Shown piece after piece: positions 1-8,270 of a DNA stretch of 64,000 bases. Numbering within the stretch: position 1 is the first letter of the stretch; every line of letters begins with the position of its first letter. Made by a program: the position numbers and the translations under genes. Origin of the DNA: Natronobeatus ordinarius (lineage in GTDB: Archaea; Halobacteriota; Halobacteria; Halobacteriales; Natrialbaceae); assembly GCF_024362485.1 (NCBI RefSeq), contig NZ_CP101456.1, positions 496,001 through 560,000 of the forward strand, written 5' to 3'. Under the pieces are notes generated by a model, which saw only the letters and a program-made list of their open reading frames with translations, was not told where the DNA came from and did not search any database.

Positions 1-834
1 TTCGGTGGGTGGGTGGGTGCTGAACAGCTTTCCGACGACGCCCGACTTTAGCGGGATGATGAAGAAGGCGTTCATCTCGGCCTCCTCGCGCAGGTCCCTG
101 TCGGGGACCTTGTCGACCTCACCCGAGATTTTCATGAGCGCCGAGGCGAGCGCCGACGGGTTACCGGTGATCGCGGCAGCCCCGCGGTCGGCGGCGTACT
201 CGCGGTAGCGCGACAGCGCCCGGATGAGGAGGTAGCTGATGATCCAGACGAGCAGCGAGACGAGGATCGCGACGGCGATGCCGCCGCCGCCGCGACCGCC
301 CCGACCGCGACCACCGCCGAAGATCGCGCCCCAGCGAACCATCATGAACGCGATCGTCGAGAGGAACGATGCGATCGTCATCACCATCATGTCCCGGTTT
401 TTCACGTGGGCGAGTTCGTGAGCGATCACGCCGTCGAGCTCCTCGCGGTTCAGCGTCCGCATGAGTCCCACCGTCACCGCAACGGCGGCGTTCTTCTGGT
501 TTCGACCCGTGGCGAACGCGTTGGGAACTTGCGAGTCGATCACGGCGACTTTCGGCTTCGGAAGGTCGGCCTGCTGGGAGAGGCGCTCGACCGAGGCGTG
601 GAGCTGTGGATACTCCTCGGCCGAGACCGTTTTCGCACCCATACTCTTGAGGGTGAGCGTGTCGCTGAAGTAGTACTGTACGAGCGAGAAACTCGCGAAG
701 AGCACGATGAAAAGCGACGGTCCGCCGCCGACGTAGGCGGTGATCACGCTCGCGAAGACGATGTAGAGGACGAACAACAGGAACATCGTGACGAACATCC
801 GGAACCGTAGTCCCCAGTCCGGCTTCCAGTCCAT
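1..834 (-). CDS. htpX: HtpX-like M48 zinc metalloprotease (partial, 3' end outside window)
   Basis: Membrane-bound M48 protease expected to degrade damaged membrane proteins. Starting at the ATG whose complement ends at 834, two hydrophobic segments lie in the first 60 residues. The zinc site HELAH is at residues 139-143 (complement of 406-420), preceded by DGVIA and followed by VKNRD, as usual for HtpX. Two more membrane segments follow, with a Gly/Arg-rich loop between them, then the third-ligand region YAADRGAAAITG. The stop codon lies beyond base 1; about 278 of an expected 285-300 residues are present. It is transcribed away from nmd3. Confidence 0.93.
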   Translation of the reverse strand, partial: MDWKPDWGLRFRMFVTMFLLFVLYIVFASVITAYVGGGPSLFIVLFASFSLVQYYFSDTLTLKSMGAKTVSAEEYPQLHASVERLSQQADLPKPKVAVIDSQVPNAFATGRNQKNAAVAVTVGLMRTLNREELDGVIAHELAHVKNRDMMVMTIASFLSTIAFMMVRWGAIFGGGRGRGGRGGGGIAVAILVSLLVWIISYLLIRALSRYREYAADRGAAAITGNPSALASALMKISGEVDKVPDRDLREEAEMNAFFIIPLKSGVVGKLFSTHPPTE

Positions 835-1275
835 GGTCGACTAGAGGCGGCCCGACGAGTTAAGTGCCACCGGCGTGCTCTACGCGAAACCGGGGCCTGT
901 GAGTCGATCACTCGAGCGCGCCGGACCCCCTCGTTTCGCATGGAAACCGGGCGACTGAAACACGTCTGACACGACCTGTCTCGCGATCGTCTGACGGCCG
1001 TCAGACCTGCGGGGGAGCGTTCCACTCGAGAGGAAGGTCCAGCCGGTGTGGCTCGTCCTCGCATGGACGTTCGAAACACCGGAAGCCTGCCGAAACCACT
1101 CAACGGAGGCTGATTGAACGGAGTGTGGTCCAGCACTGCTCCAGAACGTGCCTGAATAATCGTTCGGAAACCAACCCCTCGATTTCGTGTGGAGTTCTCA
1201 CGTGGTGAAATCGAACGCGGGAGCCGGGAAACGACGAACGCACCGCTTAACTCGGTCTGCCTCAAAGTGGGGGGC
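835..1275. other. Intergenic region, no gene seen
   Basis: This 441-bp gap separates the divergent htpX and nmd3 genes. Open frames cross it but none has haloarchaeal-type codon bias together with a recognisable protein. It should hold the promoters for both flanking genes; no clear TATA box or repeat was picked out. Confidence 0.5.
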
Positions 1276-2406
1276 ATGACCGATACGCGTGCGTTTTGCC
1301 CCCGCTGTGGGGCACCGGTGCCCGACCGGTCCGAGAGCGACGCGTCCGATCCGCTCAGGCCGGGGGCGGAGGTCGATCTCTGTGATGCCTGTTACTTCGA
1401 CGACTTCGAGTTCGTCGACGCTCCGGACCGGATCGACGTGCGCGTCTGCTCGCAGTGTGGGGCGGTCCACCGCGGCCGACGGTGGGTCGACGTCGGGGCG
1501 AAAGACTACACCGACGTCGCCATCGATGAAGTGAGCGAGGCGCTCGCGGTCCACGTCGACGTCGAGGACGTCGCCTGGCAGGTCGAACCCGAGGAGGTCG
1601 ACCAGAACACGATCCGGATGCACTGTTACTTCACCGGGGTCGTGCGGGGAACGCCGGTCGAAGAGCAGGTGACGGTTCCCGTCAAGATCTCCCGGCAGAC
1701 CTGTACCCGGTGTGGCCGAATCGCCGGCGACTACTACGCGAGCATCGTCCAGATTCGCGCCGAGGATCGGACGCCCTCGAGCGAGGAACTCGAGCGAGCG
1801 AAAGAGATCGCAGAGCGCATCGTCGCCGACATGGAAGCGACGGGCGATCGCAACGCGTTCATCACCGAAACGAACGAGACACCCGACGGGCTGAACATGC
1901 GGGTCTCGACCAACAAGATCGGGAAAAAGATCGCGAACAAGATGGTCGAGGAGTTCGGCGGCACCGTCACCGACGCGGAGACGCTCGTGACCGAAGACTC
2001 CGACGGCAACGAGGTCTACCGCGTCACGTTCGCCGTCCGCCTGCCGCCGTACGTGCCCGGCGACGTCATCGAGTTGAAAGACGACGGCGACGGACCCGTC
2101 CTCGTCCGCAGCGCCCACGGCAACCTCAAGGGGACGCGGCTGACGACCGGCGAACGCTACGAGGCGAGCTACGAGGAGGGAAACTCGCCCGACGCCCGAC
2201 GACTCGGCGACGTCGACGACGCCGTCGAGACGACCGTCGTCACCGTCGAGGACGAGAACGCCGTCCAGGTGCTCGATCCCGAGACGTACCAGGCGAAGAC
2301 GATCGCCCGTCCCGACTACTTTGCCCCCGACGCCGAGACGGTTCCCGTCCTCAAGAGCCGCGCCGGACTCCACATCCTCCCCGACAACGGCACCGGCAAT
2401 GGGTGA
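1276..2406 (+). CDS. nmd3: NMD3 family ribosome-biogenesis protein
   Basis: Archaeal homologue of Nmd3, which in eukaryotes is the export adaptor of the 60S subunit; in archaea it probably binds the large subunit during assembly. 376 residues from ATG 1276, chosen because the zinc-binding N-terminus begins there (MTDTRAFCPRCG); an in-frame start 87 bp upstream would add a sequence unlike the family. Four CxxC pairs are visible at about residues 8/11, 36/39, 58/61 and 145/148, the treble zinc layout of the Nmd3 N-terminus. The rest is an acidic OB-like/SH3-like region. The stop overlaps the start of taw2 by 8 bases, so the two are probably cotranscribed and translationally coupled. Confidence 0.92.
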   Translation: MTDTRAFCPRCGAPVPDRSESDASDPLRPGAEVDLCDACYFDDFEFVDAPDRIDVRVCSQCGAVHRGRRWVDVGAKDYTDVAIDEVSEALAVHVDVEDVAWQVEPEEVDQNTIRMHCYFTGVVRGTPVEEQVTVPVKISRQTCTRCGRIAGDYYASIVQIRAEDRTPSSEELERAKEIAERIVADMEATGDRNAFITETNETPDGLNMRVSTNKIGKKIANKMVEEFGGTVTDAETLVTEDSDGNEVYRVTFAVRLPPYVPGDVIELKDDGDGPVLVRSAHGNLKGTRLTTGERYEASYEEGNSPDARRLGDVDDAVETTVVTVEDENAVQVLDPETYQAKTIARPDYFAPDAETVPVLKSRAGLHILPDNGTGNG

Positions 2407-3565
2407 CGACGACGCCGACCCGAGACGATCTGACTCCGACTCGAGGCGGCCCGGCGCCGACTCGAGCGTCGATTCGACCGTCGAACCGGGCAACGATCCG
2501 GAACCGCTCGCCGTCGTCGTCGACAAACCCCGTTCCGAGGCCGCCATCGAGTCTTTGCGCGCCGAGTGCGTCTACGACGACTCGAGGCGCGTTCGCGAGT
2601 ACGACGTCGACACCGTGGCGTTGCCGGTGACCGACCCACCGGCAGAGACGCGGGTTCGCGAAGTGATCCGGCAGGTCGATCCCGAATCCCGGAACCGGGG
2701 CCTCGAGGGCCGCCTCGCCGACCGCGGCTGGAGCGACGCCGACCTCGAGTCGGCGCCGAAGTCCTGGGCCGTGATCGGCGACGTGATCGTCGTCCGCGTT
2801 CCCGAGGGCTGTCCCGACGAGGGCGAGCTGGGCGAGACGCTGCTCGAGGTCCAGGGGGCCGAGTCGGTGCTGGCGGACGAGGGAGTCGCGAACGACGGCA
2901 CGGCGGGAACCCACCGCGAGCCGAGGCGACGGCTGCTCGCGGGCCGGCGGGACACCGAGACGATCCACACCGAGCACGGGACGCGCTACGCGCTCGATCC
3001 GGCGCGGGTGCTGTTCTCGCCGGGTAACCAGGCCGAACGGGCGCGCATGGGCGAGGTCGTCGAGCCGGACGAGCGCGTCTTCGACATGTTCGCCGGCATC
3101 GGTTACTTCACCCTGCCGATGGCTCGTGCCGGCGCGACTGTGACGGCGACCGAAGTGAACCCCGCCTCGTTTCGCTACTTACTCGAGAACGCGGTGCTCA
3201 ACGACGTCGCCGACCGCGTCGACGCCTACCGTGCCGACTGTCGCGACCTCGCCGGCGAGGTTGAGGCCGACCGCGTCGTCATGGGCTACTACGGCAGCGC
3301 CGACGGGATCGACGCCGAGGGTCACGGAACGCGCCGCGAGGAGGCTCAGGAGTTCCTTCCGGACGCCCTCTCGTCGCTCGTTTCCGGAGGAATCCTCCAC
3401 TACCACGAGGCCACGCCCGACTCGCGACTGTGGGAGCGGCCGCTCGAGCGCCTCGAGTCCGCGGTCGACGAGGCAGAGCGAACGTTCGAGGTGCTCGAGA
3501 CGCGCCGGGTGAAAAGTCATAGCGCCGGCGTTTCCCACGTCGTCGTCGACGTGCAGGTCGAGTGA
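2399..3565 (+). CDS. taw2: Taw2-like tRNA(Phe) wyosine aminocarboxypropyltransferase (Trm5/TYW2 family)
   Basis: 388 residues from an ATG that overlaps the nmd3 stop. Class I SAM-binding fold of the Trm5/TYW2 family: N-terminal region with AVVVDKPRSEAAIESLR, motif I FDMFAGIGYFTLPMA, and motif II ATEVNP. Trm5 methyltransferases carry N-[LP]-P at motif IV; here the position reads VVMGYYGSA (near base 3277), the pattern I associate with Taw2, which transfers the 3-amino-3-carboxypropyl group of SAM to 4-demethylwyosine at G37. An acidic, disordered head of about 35 residues is typical of haloarchaea. A Trm5-type methyltransferase is the alternative. Confidence 0.85.
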   Translation: MGDDDADPRRSDSDSRRPGADSSVDSTVEPGNDPEPLAVVVDKPRSEAAIESLRAECVYDDSRRVREYDVDTVALPVTDPPAETRVREVIRQVDPESRNRGLEGRLADRGWSDADLESAPKSWAVIGDVIVVRVPEGCPDEGELGETLLEVQGAESVLADEGVANDGTAGTHREPRRRLLAGRRDTETIHTEHGTRYALDPARVLFSPGNQAERARMGEVVEPDERVFDMFAGIGYFTLPMARAGATVTATEVNPASFRYLLENAVLNDVADRVDAYRADCRDLAGEVEADRVVMGYYGSADGIDAEGHGTRREEAQEFLPDALSSLVSGGILHYHEATPDSRLWERPLERLESAVDEAERTFEVLETRRVKSHSAGVSHVVVDVQVE

Positions 3566-3590
3566 TGGTAACTGGTGGGTCGTGAGATTC

Positions 3591-3707
3591 ATGCATCAGG
3601 AGCGCAATGCGTTCCGTATGAGCAAGATGAACAAGGCCATCGCGCTGCTGTTCGCCATCCTGATGGCGACCTCGATCGTCGCCATGCCGGCGATGTATCT
3701 CTTCTAA
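3591..3707 (+). CDS. Very small hydrophobic protein
   Basis: Reading ATG 3591 to TAA 3707 gives 38 residues; the likelier start is ATG 3618, giving 29 residues beginning MSKMNKAIALLF. It is one lysine-flanked hydrophobic helix with AMPAMYLF at the end, like a signal peptide without a mature part. It follows taw2 by 25 or 52 bp on the same strand. Codons are haloarchaeal in style. I remember similar orphan mini-proteins in haloarchaeal genomes but not a function. It may be a membrane micropeptide. Confidence 0.55.
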   Translation: MHQERNAFRMSKMNKAIALLFAILMATSIVAMPAMYLF

Positions 3708-3742
3708 GCGGTCGATACACCGGTTGAAGGTGGGCTCTGGCG

Positions 3743-4108
3743 TCACCGTCGGTCGTTTCGGTCACCGTCGGCTGGCTGCTCGAGGCTCGAGCCGTTCGCG
3801 TAGATCGCACAGAGCAACAGCGCGGCGATGACGACGTCGAGGCCGTGCTCGACGAGGTGGTGGAGCCCCATCGGAACGATTCCCAGGACGGTCCCGGTCC
3901 CGACGATCGTCCTGACGACGAGGGCGCCGAGTGCCAGCGTGATCAGCAGGTAGGTCGTCGATCGCCGCCGGTAGTAGGCACTCACTCCCAGCAGAAAGAG
4001 GACAGTCGTCCCGGTTCCGGCCAGCAGGAGGACGCCGTGGAGGAACGGCGAGTGGCGTACCTCGTCCCAGCACAGCATCGAGAGCGCGAGCGTTACATCT
4101 GGAGTCAT
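3743..4108 (-). CDS. Small haloarchaeal membrane protein (DUF7471-like)
   Basis: 121 residues with four predicted membrane helices: about 22-42 (GVLLLAGTGTTVLFLLG), 52-66, 72-84 and 90-106, and a short charged cytoplasmic tail ending PADGDRNDRR. It matches in length and layout the haloarchaeal family I know as DUF7471, often found beside winged-helix regulators as here (the regulator gene begins 170 bp away, divergently). Histidines (HHLVEH) between helices 3 and 4 could bind metal, but function is unknown. Confidence 0.75.
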   Translation of the reverse strand: MTPDVTLALSMLCWDEVRHSPFLHGVLLLAGTGTTVLFLLGVSAYYRRRSTTYLLITLALGALVVRTIVGTGTVLGIVPMGLHHLVEHGLDVVIAALLLCAIYANGSSLEQPADGDRNDRR

Positions 4109-4277
4109 GGTCGAATCACTGGCTCGTGGACCGCGGTGTGTCGTCGTTCTAGGGCACCAGAACGGTCGGTGAAACCGGCACCGAACGGCGACTGTGACGG
4201 ACGATCGGAATATTAGTCAGCAGACGTGTATAACCCCTCCAGCCATTCCCAGATTCTGGTAACCAGAGATACCCCCA

Positions 4278-4865
4278 TTGTCACGTCGTGGCTGGTTTTC
4301 TGTAAGGAGTCTACTGGCGAGGCACCAGAACATGAGTGACGTACGACACAATATCAGGATGCGAGTTAGTACCGATCCGGGAATTCACTTCAACGCGCTG
4401 GTCCGGGAGCTCGATCTGGCTGCCGGACAGACGCAGTATCACGTCCGGCGGCTGTTGCGCTCGGGCGAGATCGTCTCCGAGGAGCTCTACGGACGAACCC
4501 ACTACTACCCGACCGACTACGACGACTGGGACCGACGGGCGCTCGCACTGTTTCGCCGGGAGACCTGCCGCGACGTCCTCGTCTACCTCATCGAGTACGG
4601 CCCGGCCCGGCCGGACGAGGTGGCCGACGAACTCGAGATCGCCCGCAGCACGCTCGAGTGGCACCTCGGCCACCTCCTCGAGTGCGAGCTCGTCGAGAAG
4701 CAGTACGGCGAGCGAAATCGGGTGACGCTTCACCTCGCCAACCCCGAGCGAACCGGCAAGCTACTGGCGCGCGTCACGCCCTCGGTCGCCGACCGGCTCG
4801 TCGATCGCTTCACCCGCCTCGTCGACCAGCTCCTCGAGGACGCGGCGCCGGTCCAGAGCCGGTAG
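4278..4865 (+). CDS. Tandem winged-helix transcriptional regulator
   Basis: 195 residues if the TTG at 4278 is used, 177 from ATG 4332. Two winged helix-turn-helix domains are evident. The first (about residues 22-80) contains DPGIHFNALVRELDLAAGQTQYHVRRLLRSGEI and a wing THYYPTDY. The second (about 90-150) contains ARPDEVADELEIARSTLEWHLGHL. This double MarR/ArsR-like layout is common in haloarchaea for membrane-stress or sugar-linked regulators. The longer start matches homologues that begin with a short hydrophobic-basic lead such as SVRSLLARHQN. A TATA-like stretch lies near 4229. Target genes are not evident; the divergent membrane gene is a candidate. Confidence 0.83.
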   Translation: MSRRGWFSVRSLLARHQNMSDVRHNIRMRVSTDPGIHFNALVRELDLAAGQTQYHVRRLLRSGEIVSEELYGRTHYYPTDYDDWDRRALALFRRETCRDVLVYLIEYGPARPDEVADELEIARSTLEWHLGHLLECELVEKQYGERNRVTLHLANPERTGKLLARVTPSVADRLVDRFTRLVDQLLEDAAPVQSR

Positions 4866-5063
4866 GCGCTCGAGGGGGTCCGGCTGAGACTGGCGTGACG
4901 AGCGCTCTCCCATCGAAACCGGGAGTCGAAACGTGACGGTTCTGAGGATCGCCGAGCACGGTTTCGTCGTGGCTCACGATCGAGTGCTCCAGTTGCGGTC
5001 GGACGCCGCACACCCGGTGATTCCCGAGCGAGGCGACGATCGGTCACGGGAGCGTCGTGGTCG

Positions 5064-5228
5064 TTACAGCTCCTCGTCTTCGAACAGCTTCGCTCGTTCT
5101 TCGTGTTCCATCTCCCGTTTTTTCAGCTCCGCCTCCGCATCGATCTTGCGTACCGAAATACGGTAGAGCAGGAGTACAGCCACTAACCCGAGCAGGAGGA
5201 GCCCGGCGAAGAACACGGCCCTAATCAT
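5064..5228 (-). CDS. 54-residue membrane/coiled-coil partner of the SPFH protein
   Basis: Starts MIRAVFFAGLLLL, giving one membrane helix, then RISVRKID and a highly charged helix (AEAELKKREMEHEERAKLF) ending in an acidic tail. Its ATG (5228-5226) overlaps the stop of the SPFH gene by 8 bases, so translation is probably coupled. SPFH genes commonly sit with a small membrane partner such as NfeD; this one is not NfeD but fills the same position. The charged helix could pair with the long helix of the SPFH protein. No family recognised. Confidence 0.72.
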   Translation of the reverse strand: MIRAVFFAGLLLLGLVAVLLLYRISVRKIDAEAELKKREMEHEERAKLFEDEEL

Positions 5229-6072
5229 CCGTCGCCTCCACGTCCTCCGGATCGAGGATGACCGGCGTCTCGCCGTCGATCACGTAGACCGTTCCCTCGT
5301 CGTAGGCCCGGATCTGCTCGAGTGCGAGGTTCTCTTCCGTGAGCGCCTCCTGCACTTCTCGGAGTGCGTCGGCCTCACCTTCGGCGCGAATCCGTTCGGC
5401 GTCCGCGTCACCTTCGGCACGGGTCCGTTCGGCATCGGCTTCCTGCTGGGCGATCTCTACCTCTTCGAGGGCCGATTCGAACGACGGGTCGAAGTGGATG
5501 TCTCGGACCTGGACGGATTCGATCTCGACGTACGACGGCGACTCCGATCGCAACTCTTCGGCGATGATATCGCCGAGCCGCTCACGACCGTCCCGCGAGT
5601 TCGCTTCGGTGGCGTTGAGCGCCGACGCCTCCCGCGCGACGGTATCGATCGTCTCGGGACGAAGCAACCGCTGTTCGTACTGATTGATGGTGTTCCACTC
5701 TCGATGGAACTCGTGTACTTCGTCTTCGACGACGGCGTACCGGACGGTGATGTCCGCACCGACGTGCTGTTGGTCGGCCGAGCGGAAGTCCACTGCGTCC
5801 TCTTCGTCGACGTCACCGTCGTGGATGTCACCGCTCATCGTGTACGTCTGCGGTCGAATCTCGATGTACTCGACCGAGTGATAGAACGGAATCAGTGGAA
5901 AGTGCCAGCCCGGGTCCAGAATGTCGCCGGTCACCGCACCCTGTGCTTTCATCACGCCACGTTCTCCCTCGTCCACGCTGGCCACCATGGCGAGGTAGCC
6001 GATCCCGCCGAGTAAGACCATGACGAGACCGATTACCGCCAGGATCTGTAACTGTCTCTCTGCTTTCATCAC
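5221..6072 (-). CDS. SPFH/Band 7 (prohibitin-like) membrane protein
   Basis: 283 residues. A membrane anchor at about 8-30 (LQILAVIGLVMVLLGGIGYLAMV) is followed by the SPFH domain: VDEGERGVMKAQGAVTGDILDPGWHFPLIPF, and later DITVRYAVVEDEV and IDTVAREASALNATE. Then comes a long helix built from near repeats of AERTRAEGDADAERIRAEGEADA, the flotillin/prohibitin coiled coil that builds ring oligomers. The role is probably membrane-domain scaffolding or protease regulation. Two consecutive ATGs open the gene; either could be used. Followed by the overlapping 54-residue gene. Confidence 0.93.
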   Translation of the reverse strand: MMKAERQLQILAVIGLVMVLLGGIGYLAMVASVDEGERGVMKAQGAVTGDILDPGWHFPLIPFYHSVEYIEIRPQTYTMSGDIHDGDVDEEDAVDFRSADQQHVGADITVRYAVVEDEVHEFHREWNTINQYEQRLLRPETIDTVAREASALNATEANSRDGRERLGDIIAEELRSESPSYVEIESVQVRDIHFDPSFESALEEVEIAQQEADAERTRAEGDADAERIRAEGEADALREVQEALTEENLALEQIRAYDEGTVYVIDGETPVILDPEDVEATDD

Positions 6073-6356
6073 TCGTAGTTGTTTAGTACGAACATTTGGG
6101 TGTATCGATTCACTGCTAAAACATCAGTATTGAGTGTTGTTAACTAGCTTCTCATAGACTGAAGCGCCTCATAAAATACCATCTATCGTATAGCTTTGAC
6201 AAAAAACTGGCCGATACGTGGTGCGCAGCGGTTCTCCTTCTCTAACCGTGAGAGCACAGCCAGTTTCGGAGTGTGTGCGCACGTGTGGCCGGCGACGTCC
6301 CACCGTCGAGAACGCTGCCCGTGGACCACCCGATCCGACTGACGATCGAGCTGTCG

Positions 6357-8171
6357 CTAGCCGTCCGTCTCCCAGACGTCCGCGAGCGGACTGTCTCTCG
6401 AGGACCGCCGGCGACGACGACGCCCGTAGCCCTGGCCGGAGCGCTCGAGGCCGCCGGAGTCGTCCGGGCCGCTCGAGGAGCCACCTGACGACCCAGTGAG
6501 CGCCGCCCGCGGCTCGAATTCGGGGAGGTCGGGTCGGGTCATCCGGTCGACGCCCGCGGCGAACCAGTCGGGCATGTCGGTTCGCGCGCGTTCGAAGCAG
6601 TCGAGCAGGCTCGAGTCTGCGAGGTAGGTCGCCCCGTGGTCGTCGGGGGCGCGGACGACGCGGCCGCAGGCCTGGATGACGGTCCGGAGGGCGGCGCGGT
6701 AGTACCAGGCCCACTGGCCCTCCGCGAGTCGGTGGGCGACGCGGGAGTCGCTCGTGTTGAGGAAGGGAGCCTTGCAGATGACCTGCCAGCGACAGAGGTC
6801 GCCTTTGAGGTCGAGCGCTTCCTCCATCTTCACCGAGAGGAAGACGTCCGGCTCGGGCGAGGCCTTCCAGGCCTCGAGGTCGGCGTCCCGGCTGTCGCGG
6901 TCGTGGGCCCGGACGCGCTCGCCGACGCCGAAGTCTGCGAGCAGCGAGGCGAGGCGTTCCTGAATGTCGTAGGAGTGGGCGTGGATCAGCCCCTTCTCGT
7001 CGGGGTGGCGTTGCATAATCTGAACGATCGTGCGGGCGATCTTCGGGAGGGTCTCCTCGCGGTGCTCGTAGGTCATCTTCCCCTGGGTGACGTCGTAGAA
7101 CGGCCGGTTCTCGACGGGGAACGTGTGGTCGACGTCGACGAGCGCGACGGTCGACGGGTCAAGTCCGACGCCCCGGCAGAAGGCCTCCTTGTTGAGGATG
7201 GTTGCCGAGAGGAGGGCGAACTTGTTGCCCCGGTCCCAGATCGTGTGGTGGAGGTAGCGTTCGGGGTTCATCGGCTTGATCGTGAGCGGACCGCCCTCGT
7301 CGTCCTCGGTCCCGTCGTCGCTCCCTCGAGCGCCCGAGGGGTCGGCCTGATCGACCAGCCACGTCGTCGGACTCATCGGATCGCGGTAGTCTTTGACGAA
7401 CCACTCGAGCTCGCCGATCAGCTCCTGGAGGCGGTCGCGTTCGCGCACGTCGGCCGGGGTGAGCGTCTCCTGGGCGAGCAGCTCGTCCTTGCGGCGGGCA
7501 CAGACCTGGGCGAGGTTCTCGGCGTAGCGGGCAGCGCGTTCGACGCCGTCGACCGCGGGCACTCGCAGCTCGTCCCAGAACGGCACCGTGCGGGGGCCGA
7601 GCTGGATCGTCGCGTACATCTCGGCCCACTCGGCGAGGCCGTGGGCCTCGTCGATGACGACCACGTCTCGCTTGCGAAACACCTCACTGCCCGCCGTCTG
7701 CATGAAGTACGCGAGCGTCATCGCCGCGATCTCGCGGTTCGAGGCGATGGCTCGATCGGAGAAGTACGGACACCGATGCTGCACCGAACAGTCGTAGCCT
7801 CGCTCGCGAACGCAGGGGGCCTGGTTCACCGGCGTGTCGAGTTCGCCCGGCAGGATGCAGGTGTAGTTCGACTTCCCGCGGATGACGTTGAGGTCTGCCA
7901 GCAGGTCGTCGCCGGCGACGTCGTCGAGCTGGGAGACCTGTGGCGTCGTGTAGTAGGCGCCGCTGGCCTCGCTCGGCTCGGCCTCCTCGACGCGTCGGGC
8001 ACAGCCCGCGACCGCCCGCGCGAGCAGGGACTTACCGCTGCCTGTCGGCGCACGAACCAGCACGACGTCGTTTCCCGCGAGGAAGGCGTCGCGGATGTCA
8101 CGGAGGGCTCCTTCCTGGTTGCCGCGGTAACTCGGCGCGGGGAAGGCTTCGAATATCCGCTCGGGGTTCAC
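6357..8171 (-). CDS. XPD/DinG-like superfamily 2 DNA helicase with Fe-S cysteine cluster
   Basis: 604 residues, GTG start. Walker A APTGSGKS near residue 40, Walker B DEAH (VVVIDEAHGLAEW) near 180, and the C-terminal arginine-finger motif ACGRVVRAPDDHG near 505. Between motifs I and II are four cysteines (YTC, APC, YDC, HRC) spaced C-x14-C-x7-C-x5-C, the 4Fe-4S cluster of XPD/Rad3/DinG helicases. So it is probably a 5'-3' DNA helicase for repair or R-loop removal. The C-terminus from about 545 is a low-complexity Gly/Ser/Arg tail (SSGGSSSGPDDSGG). It stands alone; the next gene downstream is convergent or distant. Confidence 0.9.
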   Translation of the reverse strand: MNPERIFEAFPAPSYRGNQEGALRDIRDAFLAGNDVVLVRAPTGSGKSLLARAVAGCARRVEEAEPSEASGAYYTTPQVSQLDDVAGDDLLADLNVIRGKSNYTCILPGELDTPVNQAPCVRERGYDCSVQHRCPYFSDRAIASNREIAAMTLAYFMQTAGSEVFRKRDVVVIDEAHGLAEWAEMYATIQLGPRTVPFWDELRVPAVDGVERAARYAENLAQVCARRKDELLAQETLTPADVRERDRLQELIGELEWFVKDYRDPMSPTTWLVDQADPSGARGSDDGTEDDEGGPLTIKPMNPERYLHHTIWDRGNKFALLSATILNKEAFCRGVGLDPSTVALVDVDHTFPVENRPFYDVTQGKMTYEHREETLPKIARTIVQIMQRHPDEKGLIHAHSYDIQERLASLLADFGVGERVRAHDRDSRDADLEAWKASPEPDVFLSVKMEEALDLKGDLCRWQVICKAPFLNTSDSRVAHRLAEGQWAWYYRAALRTVIQACGRVVRAPDDHGATYLADSSLLDCFERARTDMPDWFAAGVDRMTRPDLPEFEPRAALTGSSGGSSSGPDDSGGLERSGQGYGRRRRRRSSRDSPLADVWETDG

Positions 8172-8270
8172 TGATTACGTCACCGATCGGTCGAACCCTA
8201 AAGGCTACGAAGCGTCTCGGACGCTGATGGGTACGATCGGTGTCGAGCCGACACCGACTCCTCGGCCGCG

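Noticed and set aside
1198-2547. Long minus-strand open frame opposite nmd3
   Set aside because: It lies opposite a recognisable gene, and in high-GC DNA such frames arise from codon bias; the translation has no known motif.
6636-8174. 512-codon plus-strand frame opposite the XPD-like helicase
   Set aside because: Composition is Val/Gly/Arg/Leu repetitive and it has no recognisable domain.
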